Part shown: piece after piece, positions 36,011 to 45,930 of the stretch | How the letters are laid out: each line of letters begins with the position of its first letter | Numbering within the stretch: position 1 is the first letter of the stretch | From: Streptomyces sp. RPT161 | GTDB lineage: Bacteria > Actinomycetota > Actinomycetes > Streptomycetales > Streptomycetaceae | DNA length: 64,000 nt | Assembly: GCF_027533845.1 (NCBI RefSeq) | Contig: NZ_JAPZVN010000030.1 | Coordinates: 1 to 64,000, forward strand | Direction of reading: 5' to 3' | Program-made: the position numbers and the translations under genes | The notes under the pieces: model-generated | The model's input: only the letters and a program-made list of their open reading frames with translations | What the model was told of the DNA's origin: nothing | Database searches by the model: none

Positions 36011-39000
36011 TTACACCACCGCGTGTTCGTCGGTGCCCGCGAAGGTGCGCCACAGCTGTGCGTACGTGCCGTCCTGGGCGAGCAGTTCGGCATGGGTGCC
36101 GTCCTCGACCACCCGGCCGTGGTCCAGCACCACCACCCGGTCGGCACGCGCGGCGGTGGTGAGCCGGTGGGCCACCACCAGCGTGGTGCGCCGTACCGCC
36201 AGTCGGTCGGCGGCGGCGTTGACCAGTGCCTCGGTGGCCAGGTCGAGGGCGGCGGTCGCCTCGTCGAGCAACAGCACGTCGGGGTCGACGAGTTCGGCCC
36301 GCGCCAGCGCCAGTAGTTGCCGCTGGCCGGCCGAGAGGTTGCGACCGCGTTCGCCCACCCGGTGCAGATAGCCGTCCGTGAACCCGGCGATCATGTCGTG
36401 CGCACCGACGGCCCGTGCCGCCGCCTCCACTTCGGCGTCGCTCGCGTCCGGCCGCCCATAGGCGATGGCGTCCCGTACCGTTCCGGCGAACAGGTACGGT
36501 TCCTGGGGAACCACGCCCAACCGCCGCCGGTACCCGGTCAGGTCGAGTTCGCGCAGATCGGTACCGTCCACCCGTACCGTGCCGCTGGTCGGGTCGTAGA
36601 ACCGGGCGACGAGTTTGACCAGTGTCGACTTTCCCGCGCCCGTCTCGCCGACGAAGGCCACGGTCTGACCGGCCGGAATCCGCAACTCCACACCGGACAG
36701 GGCCGGTTCCGCGTCGCCATAGGCGAAGTGCACCTCCTCGAAGGCCACTTCACCGCGCAGCCCGTCCTCGGGCACCGGACGCGGACGCTCCGCGAGCGGT
36801 GTCGCGGTCGGCTCCCGCAGCAGCTCGCGGATCCGCCCCAGCGACACCGACGCCTGCTGGTAGCCGTCGAAGACCTGTGACAGCTGCTGGACGGGCGAGA
36901 AGAACAGGTCGATATAGAGCAGGTAGGCGACCAGCGCACCGGCGGTCAGCGTGTGGTCGTCGACCCGGGAGGCGCCGACGATCAGCACCAGAGCGGCGGC
37001 CACGCTGGACAGCAGCTGCACGAACGGGAAGTAGACGGAGATGTACCACTGACCGCGCACCCGCGCCTGCCGGTACTCCGCGCTGCGTTCGGCGAACCGC
37101 CGGGCGCCCGCCCGCTCGCCGCGGAACGCCTGCACGATCCGCAGCCCGGCCACATGCTCTTGTAGGTCGGCGTTGACGACGGCCACCTTGTCGCGGGCGA
37201 GGCCGTACGCCTTCACCGACTTGCGGCGGAACACGATCGTCGCCGCGATCAGCGGGGGCAGCGTGGCGAAGACCACGAGCGCCAGTTGCACGTCGAGGGC
37301 GAGCAGGGCGACGAGTATGCCGAAGAAGGTCAGCAGGCTGACGACCGCGGTGACCAGGCCGGTCTGCAGGAAGGTCGAGAGGGCGTCGACGTCGGTGGTC
37401 ATCCGGGTCATCACGCGACCGGTCAACTCGCGTTCGTAGTAGTCGAGTCCGAGCCGCTGCAGATGGGCGAAGATCTTGATCCGCAGCGAGTACAGGACAC
37501 GTTCGCCGGTACGGCCGGTCAGCTGCGTCTCGCCGATCTGCGCCGCCCACTGCGCCAGGACGATGACGAGGGCGAGGCCGGAGGCGGCCCATACGGCGCC
37601 CAGCGCGAGCCGCTCCACACCCTGGTCGATGCCGTGCCTGATCAGGATGGGCAGCAGCAGCCCGGCCAGCGCGTCGAGGGCGACCAGCGCCAGGCTGGCC
37701 AGCAGCGGTATTCGGAAGCCACGCAGCAGGGCGCGCAGCCCGAAGGCGTGATCGGCCTGACGGGCCCGCTGCTCGTCGATGTCGGGGGTGTCGTTGGCGG
37801 GCGGCAACGCCGCGACCCGCTCCAGGAGTTCGGGAGTGGCGGGCATTCCGGCGAGCGCGCCCGCCATGCCGGGTCCCGCGGCCACCGCGGTGGGCTGGGT
37901 GCCTCCCGCCGGGTTCTGGTCGTCCTTGGGCCTGCGCCACAGCTCCGGGGTGATGCCGTCCACCACGTGCCGTACGGCGCGGCGGGCGCCGTCGGCGAGC
38001 GCCGCCTGGGTGGGCGCCAGGCCGGTGGCCGCCTGGGCGGGCGCCAGGCCGGTGGCCGCCGCCTCACCGTCGGTGAAACCCGACCGGCCGTCCATCGCCT
38101 CCGGCGCCCCGGACGCCCCCGCGGGGTCGGGCGTGCGGACGTCGGCCGCCAGTTCGTCGGGGTCGGTCAGCAGCCTGCGGTACAGCGCACAGCGCTCCTG
38201 GAGCTCCTCATGCGTGCCCACGTCGACCAGCCGGCCGTGGTCCAGCACCGCGATGCGGTCGGCCAGCCCCAGGGTGGAGCGCCGGTGGGCGATCAGCAGC
38301 GTGGTGCGGCCGCGCATCACCTCGTGCAGGGCGTCGTGGATCTCCGCCTCCACGCGGGCGTCCACGGCCGACGTGGCGTCGTCCAGCAGCAGCAGCCGCG
38401 GATCGGTTACCACCGCGCGGGCCAGGGCGACACGCTGGCGCTGGCCGCCGGAGAGGGTCAGCCCCTGCTCGCCGACCACGGTGTCGTAGCCGTCCGGCAG
38501 TGCGGAGATGAACTCGTGCGCCTGGGCGGCACGGGTCGCGGCGAGCAACTGCTCCTCGGTGGCGTCCGGGTGGCCGTAGAGGATGTTGGCGCGGATCGAG
38601 TCGGAGAACAGGAAGCTGTCCTCCGGTACCAGGCCGATGGCCGCGCGCAGCGAGTCGAAGGTCAGCTCCCGCACATCGGTGCCGCCCACCCGTACCGCGC
38701 CGCCGGTCACGTCGTAGAAGCGCGGCAACAGCAGCGAGACGGTGGACTTGCCGGATCCGGACGCGCCGACCACGGCGACCGTCTCACCGGGCTCGATGCG
38801 CAGCGAGAAGTCCTTCAGCACCGGCCGCTCCGGATCGTAGCCGAAGGTCACGTTGTCGAACTCGACACTGGCGTCCGCGTCGGCGGGAAGTGCGTGCGCG
38901 CCCGGCGCCTCCTTGATGCGCGGTTCTGTGTCGATCAGCTGGTAAACCCGTTCCACGCCCGCGCGGGCCTGCTGGCCGACGGTGAGCATGACGGTCAGCA

Positions 39001-39952
39001 TCCGTACCGGGCCGGTGAGTTGGGCGAGGTAGGTGGAGAAGGCGACGAACGTGCCCAGGCTGATCTGGTGGTTGACCGCCATCCAGCCGCCCAGCGCGAG
39101 CATCGCGACCTGCCCCAGCGCGGGCACCGCCTGGAGCGCCGGGTTGTAGCGGGCGTTGAGCCGTACGGTGCGCAGCCGGGCGGCGAACAGCGCGCGGCTG
39201 ACGCCGCGCAGCTTCCGCTCCTCCTGCTCCTCCTGTCCGAAGCCCTTGACCACGCGGACGCCGGTGACCGCCCCGTCGACGACGCCCGCCACCGCGGCGG
39301 CCTGCCCCTGCGCGTACCAGGTGGCGGGGAACAGCCGGGTACGGCTGCGGTCGGCGAGGAACCACAGCGCCGGGGCGACGGCGAGCGCGATGACAGTCAG
39401 CAGCGGGGACAGCACCGCCATCACGACCAGGGACATCACGAACAACAGCACGTTGCCGATCATCATCGGCAACATGAACAGCATCCCCTGTATCAACTGC
39501 AGGTCGCTGGTGGCCCGTCCGACGACCTGCCCGGTGTCCAGTTCGTCCTGCCGGGCCCCGTCCAGCCGGGAGAGCGTCCGGAACATGGCGGTCCGCAGGT
39601 CGTGCTGGACGTCCAGGGCGAGCCGTCCACCGTAGAACCGGCGCATGAAGGTGAAGACGTAGACCGCGACCGCGGACAGCACCATCAGGCCCGCCCACGG
39701 CCCCATGGAGCGCGTGTGCCGGACGATCACGTCGTCGATGATCAGCCGGGGCAGCAGCGGAACCAGCGCCATGACGGCCATTCCGGCGAGCGACGCCCCC
39801 AGCGCCAGCAGAACGTTGCGCCTGTACCGCCAGCAATCGGCGGATATCCGCCGCAACCAACCCCGCTCACCGCGCCGCCTCGCCGCCACCCGGAACCTCC
39901 GTAGTCCGCTTCGCCACCGGTCACTGCAAACGTCGTGGCGTGCGGATTTCAT
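36011..39952 (-). CDS. Fused tandem ABC exporter (TMD-NBD-TMD-NBD)
   Basis: The protein (1313 aa) contains two complete ABC exporter halves in one chain. In half 1, helices start near residue 45 (RRNVLLALGASLAGMAVMALVPLLPRLIIDD), with Walker A VGASGSGKST (about residue 394), signature LSGGQRQRVAL (about 499) and DDATSAVD. The half-2 helices follow a linker, with Walker A VGETGAGKST (about residue 1104), signature LSAGQRQLLAL and LDEATAALD. Both catalytic Glu/Asp positions should be compared: half 1 reads LLLLDDATSAVD (Asp in place of the catalytic Glu) and half 2 LLLDEATAALD, so half 1 looks like a degenerate site, as in heterodimeric exporters. The linker (near residues 630-650) holds a 27-bp tandem duplication at 38001-38054. 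Substrates may be lipids or drugs; unknown. Confidence 0.93.
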   Translation of the reverse strand: MKSARHDVCSDRWRSGLRRFRVAARRRGERGWLRRISADCWRYRRNVLLALGASLAGMAVMALVPLLPRLIIDDVIVRHTRSMGPWAGLMVLSAVAVYVFTFMRRFYGGRLALDVQHDLRTAMFRTLSRLDGARQDELDTGQVVGRATSDLQLIQGMLFMLPMMIGNVLLFVMSLVVMAVLSPLLTVIALAVAPALWFLADRSRTRLFPATWYAQGQAAAVAGVVDGAVTGVRVVKGFGQEEQEERKLRGVSRALFAARLRTVRLNARYNPALQAVPALGQVAMLALGGWMAVNHQISLGTFVAFSTYLAQLTGPVRMLTVMLTVGQQARAGVERVYQLIDTEPRIKEAPGAHALPADADASVEFDNVTFGYDPERPVLKDFSLRIEPGETVAVVGASGSGKSTVSLLLPRFYDVTGGAVRVGGTDVRELTFDSLRAAIGLVPEDSFLFSDSIRANILYGHPDATEEQLLAATRAAQAHEFISALPDGYDTVVGEQGLTLSGGQRQRVALARAVVTDPRLLLLDDATSAVDARVEAEIHDALHEVMRGRTTLLIAHRRSTLGLADRIAVLDHGRLVDVGTHEELQERCALYRRLLTDPDELAADVRTPDPAGASGAPEAMDGRSGFTDGEAAATGLAPAQAATGLAPTQAALADGARRAVRHVVDGITPELWRRPKDDQNPAGGTQPTAVAAGPGMAGALAGMPATPELLERVAALPPANDTPDIDEQRARQADHAFGLRALLRGFRIPLLASLALVALDALAGLLLPILIRHGIDQGVERLALGAVWAASGLALVIVLAQWAAQIGETQLTGRTGERVLYSLRIKIFAHLQRLGLDYYERELTGRVMTRMTTDVDALSTFLQTGLVTAVVSLLTFFGILVALLALDVQLALVVFATLPPLIAATIVFRRKSVKAYGLARDKVAVVNADLQEHVAGLRIVQAFRGERAGARRFAERSAEYRQARVRGQWYISVYFPFVQLLSSVAAALVLIVGASRVDDHTLTAGALVAYLLYIDLFFSPVQQLSQVFDGYQQASVSLGRIRELLREPTATPLAERPRPVPEDGLRGEVAFEEVHFAYGDAEPALSGVELRIPAGQTVAFVGETGAGKSTLVKLVARFYDPTSGTVRVDGTDLRELDLTGYRRRLGVVPQEPYLFAGTVRDAIAYGRPDASDAEVEAAARAVGAHDMIAGFTDGYLHRVGERGRNLSAGQRQLLALARAELVDPDVLLLDEATAALDLATEALVNAAADRLAVRRTTLVVAHRLTTAARADRVVVLDHGRVVEDGTHAELLAQDGTYAQLWRTFAGTDEHAVV
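38001..38054. repeat. 27-bp tandem duplication in the ABC exporter linker
   Basis: Two adjacent 27-bp units (38001-38027 and 38028-38054) differ at one base. They encode a repeated nine-residue block (ATGLAPAQA, ATGLAPTQA) in the flexible linker between the two exporter halves. The frame is kept. Confidence 0.9.
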
Positions 39953-40018
39953 CCTGCGGCAACAAATGCTCGGGCGAAGGTCCGACGTGGGTAGGACGGC
40001 GGACCTGGTCCGCCGCGG

Positions 40019-41632
40019 TCAGTCCTGTGCCAGATGCGTCGGCGCGAACATCCGCAGTACCGCCGGGAGGACGACCACGGACGGACCGGGGGTGGCCAGC
40101 GCCGCGCCGAGGTCGGCCGCCAGGCGTTCCGTGGTGGTGCGTACCGCGGGGACGCCGAAGGACTCGGCGAGGGCGACGAAGTCGGGCCGGGACAGTTCGG
40201 TGGCCGTGGCCGCGCCGAAGGCGTCGGTCATGTACTCGCGCAGGATGCCATAACCGCCGTCGTCCACGATCAGCCAGGTCACCGGCAGGTCGTACTGCCG
40301 GGCGGTGGCCAGCTCGGCGATCGAGTACATGGCGCCGCCGTCGCCGGAGACGGCCAGTACGGGCCTGCCGCGGTCCGCCGCGGCGGCGCCCAGGGCCGCC
40401 GGAAAGCCGTAGCCGAGGCCGCCCGCGCCCTGGGCGGAGTGCATCGGGCCCGGCCAGGCGGACCACGCCCAGTAGGCGAGGATGGTCATGTCCCAGAAGC
40501 TGGGCGAGTCCTGCGGCAGGGCCTGGCGTACCGCGGCCACGACGCCCTGTTCGGTGTCCAGGTCCTGGGTGGCCAGCCGGTCGCGGACCCGCGCCAGCAG
40601 CTCGGCCGCGGCCTTCGGCGCGGCCGGATCGTCGCGCCGCTCGACGGCTTCGCCGAGCGCGCGCAGTGCGAGCGCCGCGTCGGAGTGGATGCCCAGTCCC
40701 GGATGGTTGGACTCCAGCTTGCCCAGGTCCGCCTCGATCTGGATCACCCGGCCGCGCGGCCGGAACGTGTGGTAGTTCGAGGACAGCTCGCCCAGGCCCG
40801 AGCCGACCACCAGCAGGACGTCGGCGTCGGCCAGGAACTCGGTGGTGTGCCGGTCCTCCAGCCAGGACTGGAGGGACAGCGGATGTTCCCAGGGGAACGC
40901 GCCCTTGCCGCCGAAGGTGGTGGCCACCGGGGCGGCCAACTTCTCGGCCAGCACCAGGAGTTCGGCCGTACCGCCGGAGCGGATGACTCCGCCACCCGCG
41001 ACGATCGCCGGCCGCTCGGCGGCCGACAGCCGGGCCGCCGCCTCCGCGATCAGCTCAGGTCGCGGGCGCAGCGGACGAGGCGCCGCCTCCAGCGCCGTGA
41101 CCGGCGGCACGTCCACCGCGCCGAGCAGCACGTCCTGCGGGATCTCCACCCACACCGGGCCGAACGGCGCGGTGAGCGCGGACTCCCAGGCGGCGGCGAT
41201 GGCCGACGGTATCTGCGAGGCGGTGCGCACCGGATGCACGGACTTCACCACGTCGCGGAACGACGCCTTCTGGTCGGCCAGTTCGTGCAGGTAGCCATGG
41301 CGCCCGCCGCCGAGCCCGGCCACCGGCACCTGGCTGCCGATGGCCACGACGGGCGCCGACGCGGCCGCCGACTCCTGGAGCGCGGCCAGCGTCATCAGGG
41401 CGCCGGGCCCGGTGGAGACCAGCAACGGCGCGGCGGTGCCGGTGACGCGGGCGAAGGCGTCGGCGGCGAAGCCCGCGTTGTTCTCCACCCGCAGCCCGAC
41501 GTACGCCAGTTGGGACCTGCGCAGGGCGTCGAAGGCGCCCAGCGCGTGCTGTCCGGGCAGCCCGAACACGGTCGTGGCGCCGAGCGCGGTGAGCGACTCG
41601 ACGACCAGGTCGCCGCCGTTGCGCACGGTCAT
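40019..41632 (-). CDS. Thiamine diphosphate-dependent enzyme (acetolactate synthase-like)
   Basis: This 537-aa enzyme belongs to the acetolactate synthase/benzoylformate decarboxylase superfamily. The Pyr domain starts [32 protein letters not shown], with the catalytic Glu in [21 protein letters not shown] middle domain ([24 protein letters not shown]) follows, then the PP domain with [34 protein letters not shown]. That is the ThDP motif, but its second part reads DDGG instead of the usual NN. The ATG at 41632 overlaps the agmatinase stop codon in ATGA, so the two are coupled. Context suggests a role in guanidino-compound or agmatine breakdown, perhaps on a keto acid, but this is inferred from position. 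It is not the biosynthetic IlvB, whose partner ilvN is absent. Confidence 0.87.
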   Translation of the reverse strand: MTVRNGGDLVVESLTALGATTVFGLPGQHALGAFDALRRSQLAYVGLRVENNAGFAADAFARVTGTAAPLLVSTGPGALMTLAALQESAAASAPVVAIGSQVPVAGLGGGRHGYLHELADQKASFRDVVKSVHPVRTASQIPSAIAAAWESALTAPFGPVWVEIPQDVLLGAVDVPPVTALEAAPRPLRPRPELIAEAAARLSAAERPAIVAGGGVIRSGGTAELLVLAEKLAAPVATTFGGKGAFPWEHPLSLQSWLEDRHTTEFLADADVLLVVGSGLGELSSNYHTFRPRGRVIQIEADLGKLESNHPGLGIHSDAALALRALGEAVERRDDPAAPKAAAELLARVRDRLATQDLDTEQGVVAAVRQALPQDSPSFWDMTILAYWAWSAWPGPMHSAQGAGGLGYGFPAALGAAAADRGRPVLAVSGDGGAMYSIAELATARQYDLPVTWLIVDDGGYGILREYMTDAFGAATATELSRPDFVALAESFGVPAVRTTTERLAADLGAALATPGPSVVVLPAVLRMFAPTHLAQD

Positions 41633-42588
41633 CGAGCGGCCGCGATCTGCCGGGACATGATCGTGGTCAGCTCGTACGCGGTGTGCGAGGCCGCCACCGA
41701 GGTGATCTCGGCGTGGTCGTAGGCCGGGGCGACCTCCACCACGTCGGCGGAGACCAGGTGGCAGCCGGCCAGTGCGCGCAGGATCTCCAGCAGCTCACGC
41801 GAGGTCAGCCCACCCGCCTCGGGAGTGCCGGTGCCGGGGGCGTGCGCCGGGTCCAGGACGTCGATGTCGATGGAGATGTACAGCGGGCGGTCGCCGATGC
41901 GCTCGCGCAGCTGCTGGGCGACCTCGTCCACGCCGCGCCGCATGACGTCGGCCGAGGTGACGATGCCGAAGCCCATCTTCTCGTCGTCGTCCAGGTCCTG
42001 CTTGCCGTAAAGCGGGCCGCGGGTGCCCACGTGCGAGAGGGCGGAGGTGTCGAGGATGCCCTCCTCGACGGCCCGGCGGAACGGGGTGCCGTGGGTGTAC
42101 TCGGCGCCGAAGTAGGTGTCCCAGGTGTCCAGGTGCGCGTCGAAGTGCAGCAGCGCGACCGGCCCGTGCTTGCGGGCCACGGCGCGCAGCAGCGGCAGCG
42201 CGATGGTGTGGTCGCCGCCCAGCGTCATCAGCCGGGCGCCGGTGCCCAGCAGGTCGTCGGCGGCGGCCTCGATGGTGTCCACGGCCTCGTTGATGTTGAA
42301 CGGGTTGGCCGCGATGTCACCGGCGTCGGCGACCTGGGCGAGGGCGAAAGGCGAGGCGTCCTGTGCCGGGTTGTACGGGCGCAGCAGGCGGGAGGCCTCG
42401 CGGATCGCGTTGCCGCCGAAGCGGGCGCCGGGCCGGTAGGAGACGCCGGCGTCGAACGGGACGCCCACGACGGCCACGTCTGCGGTGCCGACCTCGTCCA
42501 GCCGGGGCAGCCGGGCGAAGGTGGCGGGGCCCGCGTAACGGGGTACGCGCGAGGAGTCGACGGGACCGCGCGGCTCGGTGGTGGTCAT
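41629..42588 (-). CDS. speB: Agmatinase/guanidinobutyrase (ureohydrolase family)
   Basis: This 319-aa manganese enzyme hydrolyses a guanidino group to urea. Agmatine (giving putrescine) or 4-guanidinobutyrate (giving GABA) are the likely substrates. The binuclear Mn motifs are all present: [19 protein letters not shown] and [19 protein letters not shown]. The N-terminal [31 protein letters not shown] is typical of agmatinase rather than arginase. The ATG at 42588 has GAAGGAAG about 8 bases upstream. Its stop overlaps the ThDP enzyme start. A SSS-family symporter precedes it and a PucR regulator is divergent, together forming an uptake-and-degradation locus. The choice between agmatinase and guanidinobutyrase cannot be settled from sequence alone. 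Confidence 0.9.
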   Translation of the reverse strand: MTTTEPRGPVDSSRVPRYAGPATFARLPRLDEVGTADVAVVGVPFDAGVSYRPGARFGGNAIREASRLLRPYNPAQDASPFALAQVADAGDIAANPFNINEAVDTIEAAADDLLGTGARLMTLGGDHTIALPLLRAVARKHGPVALLHFDAHLDTWDTYFGAEYTHGTPFRRAVEEGILDTSALSHVGTRGPLYGKQDLDDDEKMGFGIVTSADVMRRGVDEVAQQLRERIGDRPLYISIDIDVLDPAHAPGTGTPEAGGLTSRELLEILRALAGCHLVSADVVEVAPAYDHAEITSVAASHTAYELTTIMSRQIAAAR

Positions 42589-42657
42589 GGGGTGAACTTC
42601 CTTCTTCCTCAACGGTTTTGGGCCGGCCCAGGGGGTGTGGGGCGGTGCCCGAGGGGT

Positions 42658-42674
42658 CCGGGGCGAAGCCCCGG
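42658..42674 (-). terminator. Hairpin between the symporter and agmatinase genes
   Basis: CCGGGGC (42658-42664) pairs with GCCCCGG (42668-42674) around GAA, 27 bp past the symporter stop. It may partly uncouple the symporter from the agmatinase transcript. Confidence 0.5.
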
Positions 42675-42700
42675 TGGGGGTTTGGGGATGAAGCCCCCGG

Positions 42701-44149
42701 TTAATGAAGCTGTACCGCCTCCTGGGGGCTTGCCCCAGTCAGCCGTTCCCGCCAGACGGCCAGCGTGTCCGCGTCCGTCGGCTTGGAGGCCAGGCTGACG
42801 ATCACGTACGCGGCCAGCGAGGCCAACAGCCCGCAGTAGACCGGCTCGTTGGCGAGGACGCCCTTCCACGCCATCAGGCCGATCACCGTCACGCCGCCCA
42901 CCGCGACCGAGGCCAGCGCGCCCGCGCCGGTGCCGCGCCGCCACAGCAGGCCGCCGAGGATCGGCACCAGCAGGCCGCCGACGAGGAGGTTGTAGGCGAC
43001 GGTCAGCGCCTCCACCACGTCGTTGAGCGCGGTCGCGATCCCGATCACGGCCAGCCCCATCACGAGGATGAACAGCCGGTTGCCGCGCACCTCGTCGTGC
43101 TCGCCTCCGGCGCGCGCCGAACGGCCGTGCAGCCGTGCCCAGATGTCGTTGTTGGCCACCGTGGCGCAGGCGATCAGCGCGCCGGAGGACGTGGACATGA
43201 CGGCGGACAGAGCCGCCGCCAGCACCAGTCCCCGTACGCCCACCGGCAGGGTGTCCTTGACGATCGTCGCGAAGGCGTCGTCGGCGCTGGTCAACCTGGG
43301 GTACAGGACCTTGGCCGCGGTGCCGATGACGGCCCCCGCGAGGGCGTACAGAAGACAGTATGTACCGGCGACGGTGCCGCCCGCCCTGGCCACCCGGTCG
43401 CTGCGCGCGGTGAACACCCGCTGCCAGATGTCCTGCCCGATCAGCATGCCGAACGTGTAGATCAGCACATAGGTGAAGACGGTCTGCCCGCCGATGCCCA
43501 GCGGGGCGAAGTACTCGTGCGGCAGCTCCGCCCGCATCCGCGCGAAGCCGCCCGCCTTGACGACCGCGATCGGCAGCAGGAGCAGCAGCACCCCGATCGT
43601 CTTGACCACGAACTGCACCATGTCGGTGAGGGTGATCGACCACATGCCGCCGAGTGTGGAGTACGCGACCACGATCGCGCCGCCCAGCACGATCGCCAGC
43701 GTACGGTCGATGCCGAACAGCACGTCGAAGATGGTCGCGTAGGCGATGGTCGAGGTGACGGCGAGCATCAGGGTGTACGCCCACATCACGACACCCGAGA
43801 TGACCCCTGCCGAGCCGCCGTACCGCAGGTCCAGCATCTGGGAGACCGTGTAGACGCGCAGCCGGGCGATGCGCGCGGAGAACAGGACGCTCAGCACCAG
43901 CAGGCCGAGCCCGATGGTGAACACCATCCACGCGCCGGACAGGCCGTACTGGTAGCCGAGGCCGACTCCGCCGATGGTGGAGGCGCCGCCCAGCACGATC
44001 GCCGCCATGGTGCCGGAGTACATCACCGGGCCGAGCCGTCGGCCCGCCACCAGGAAGTCGCTCTTGGACCGGGCCCGGCGCATGCCCCACCAGCCCATGC
44101 CGAGCATGGCCAGCAGATATACGGCGATCACCACGTAATCCAGGGCCAT
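42701..44149 (-). CDS. Sodium:solute symporter (SSS family)
   Basis: This is a 482-aa membrane transporter with about 13 helices. It begins [40 protein letters not shown], the usual SSS opening with the DFLVAGR motif, then [19 protein letters not shown]. The family's internal motif is near [20 protein letters not shown]. The ATG at 44149 has GGAGG exactly 7 bases upstream; the alternative GTG at 44155 lies only 1 base after that GGAGG. It would take up a solute with Na+; given the agmatinase partner, agmatine, guanidinobutyrate or a related amino acid is likely but not shown. Divergent from the PucR gene across 114 bp holding an inverted repeat. Confidence 0.9.
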   Translation of the reverse strand: MALDYVVIAVYLLAMLGMGWWGMRRARSKSDFLVAGRRLGPVMYSGTMAAIVLGGASTIGGVGLGYQYGLSGAWMVFTIGLGLLVLSVLFSARIARLRVYTVSQMLDLRYGGSAGVISGVVMWAYTLMLAVTSTIAYATIFDVLFGIDRTLAIVLGGAIVVAYSTLGGMWSITLTDMVQFVVKTIGVLLLLLPIAVVKAGGFARMRAELPHEYFAPLGIGGQTVFTYVLIYTFGMLIGQDIWQRVFTARSDRVARAGGTVAGTYCLLYALAGAVIGTAAKVLYPRLTSADDAFATIVKDTLPVGVRGLVLAAALSAVMSTSSGALIACATVANNDIWARLHGRSARAGGEHDEVRGNRLFILVMGLAVIGIATALNDVVEALTVAYNLLVGGLLVPILGGLLWRRGTGAGALASVAVGGVTVIGLMAWKGVLANEPVYCGLLASLAAYVIVSLASKPTDADTLAVWRERLTGASPQEAVQLH

Positions 44150-44223
44150 GCGCACGCCTCCACTTCGGGGGTAGCGATTCGTGCGTTGACCCTAGGTGGC
44201 CGCCGAATGGCCTTGAAGTGTAC

Positions 44224-44259
44224 GTTTCATCCATAAGAAACCACTGAAGTGGATGGAAC
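44224..44259. promoter_or_regulatory. Long-spaced inverted repeat in the symporter/PucR divergent promoter
   Basis: GTTTCATCCA (44224-44233) and TGGATGGAAC (44250-44259) are inverted arms with one mismatch, 16 bp apart. The right arm covers the PucR ribosome site region, so binding there would allow autoregulation. Confidence 0.6.
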
Positions 44260-44263
44260 ATCC

Positions 44264-45820
44264 ATGCCGGAGCTGACGCCTCCCACCACGGCGGTCCCCC
44301 TGTCATCGCTGCTGCTCCGCGCCGACCTCGGGCTGCGGCAGGTGGCCGGGCCGCCCCCGGACGAGGTCCTGGTGTACTGGGTGCACACCAGCGAGATGGC
44401 CGATCCGGTGCCGTATCTGCTCGGCGGCGAGCTGCTGTTGACCGCGGGGGTGCACTTCGCGGGGGGCGCGGCCGGTGCTGGGGAAGCCGACGGAAGCGGC
44501 GGTTCCGGCACGGGGAGCGCGGTCGCAGGCGGCGGTTCCGGCGGGGAGTATCTGGAGCGCTACGTGGCGCGGACCGTGGAGGCGGGCGCCGCCGCCCTCG
44601 GCTTCGGTCTGGCGCCGGTGCACGACACCACGCCGCCCGCCCTGGTGGCCGCCTGCGAACGGCACGGGCTGCCGCTGCTCGAAGTGCCGCCACGCACGCC
44701 GTTCACGGCCGTCGCGCGCGCCGTGTGGCAGGCGATGGCCGAGGCCCGGCACCGGGAGCTGCGCCGGATCACGGAGGCGCAGCAGGGGCTGGCTTCCGCC
44801 GCCGCACGCCCGGACCCGGTACCGGCCGTACTGCGCCAGCTCGCCCACCACCTGGACGCGCGGGCCGTGCTGCTCGATCCTCGGGGCGCCGAGTTGTACG
44901 CGGCCGGGCCGCCGGTGAGCCCCGAGGCGCGGGCCGCGCTCAACGCACTGGCCGCCGTGGTGCGACCGGACCGGCCGGGCGCCCCCGCGTCCGCCACGGA
45001 CGCGGTCGGCGGCACCCGGCTGGCCGCCTACGCGCTGGCCGGAGGCGGCCCCGGCGAGGGCAGCCCGGTGCTGGCGCTGGCCGCCGAGCGGCGGGAGTTC
45101 CGCGAGCAGACCATCGCGGCGATGGCCGCGGTGCTGCTCTCATTGCTGACCGGGTCCTACCGGGGCGCGGGCGACGAGCGGCGCACCGCGGCCCTGGTCC
45201 GGCTGCTGCTGGGCGCCTCCCCGGACGAGGCCGTCGCGCCGCTCACCGAGGCGGCGGACGGTGCGGGACGCTGGACGGTGGTGCACGCCCGGCGCCGGGG
45301 CGCCGACACCGATGAGCGGGCCGTCGGAGAGCTGGCGGCGGCCCTGGGTACCGCGCTGGTGGACGCGGCCGGCGGCACGCTGCGGGCACTGCTGCCCGAG
45401 GGGCGCGGGGTCACCGCGCGGCCCGGCTGGACGCTGGGGGTGAGCGAGCCGGTACCGGCGGGTTCACTGCCCACGGCGGACGCACAGGCCTCGGCGGCGT
45501 TGCGGCGGGCCGTCGCACACCGGACGGCACTGGAGCGGCACCGGTCGGCGCGGTCCGGTTTCGCCTCGCTGGTGGCGGAAGGGGAGGCGCGCGCCTACGC
45601 GGTGGCGCGGCTGGCGCCGCTGGTCGGCTCTCCGGCGCTGGTCGACACCCTGCGCGCCTGGATCTCACTGCACGGCAGCTGGGACCGCGCCGCCGTGGCG
45701 CTCGGCGTGCACCGCAACACCGTGCGGCAGCGCATCGCCCGGGCCGCGGCGCTGCTGGACGCCGATCTGGACGACGCCGAGGTGCGCGCCGACCTGTGGT
45801 TCGCCCTGCGCTATGTGTGA
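44264..45820 (+). CDS. PucR family transcriptional regulator
   Basis: This 518-aa regulator belongs to the PucR group, which controls purine, amine or guanidino compound use. The N-terminal PucR domain (LSSLLLRADLGLRQVAGPPPDEVLVYWVHTSEMADPVPYLLGGELLLTAG) is interrupted by a Gly/Ser-rich insertion (about residues 70-98). A GGDEF-like middle region follows. The C-terminal helix-turn-helix is SLHGSWDRAAVALGVHRNTVRQRIARAAALL, about 40 residues before the end. The ATG at 44264 has GGATGGA 6 bases upstream; a GTG at 44249 would add five residues. It is divergent from the symporter-agmatinase-ThDP genes, and I infer that it activates them in response to the substrate. Confidence 0.92.
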   Translation: MPELTPPTTAVPLSSLLLRADLGLRQVAGPPPDEVLVYWVHTSEMADPVPYLLGGELLLTAGVHFAGGAAGAGEADGSGGSGTGSAVAGGGSGGEYLERYVARTVEAGAAALGFGLAPVHDTTPPALVAACERHGLPLLEVPPRTPFTAVARAVWQAMAEARHRELRRITEAQQGLASAAARPDPVPAVLRQLAHHLDARAVLLDPRGAELYAAGPPVSPEARAALNALAAVVRPDRPGAPASATDAVGGTRLAAYALAGGGPGEGSPVLALAAERREFREQTIAAMAAVLLSLLTGSYRGAGDERRTAALVRLLLGASPDEAVAPLTEAADGAGRWTVVHARRRGADTDERAVGELAAALGTALVDAAGGTLRALLPEGRGVTARPGWTLGVSEPVPAGSLPTADAQASAALRRAVAHRTALERHRSARSGFASLVAEGEARAYAVARLAPLVGSPALVDTLRAWISLHGSWDRAAVALGVHRNTVRQRIARAAALLDADLDDAEVRADLWFALRYV

Positions 45821-45930
45821 GCGCCGCGCTTCTGTGCGGCCACTGCCATAAACCACTCGGTAGGGTCACGCCTTCGTTGCGATTGGCCGCTCGTCGTACG
45901 TCCGTTCCCGGGCACGAGACAATGGGTCGT

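Noticed and set aside
37286-39904. An 872-codon plus-strand frame over the ABC exporter gene
   Set aside because: Repeated Gly/Gln/Val/Arg composition without domains is typical of a shadow frame; the exporter motifs on the other strand are complete.
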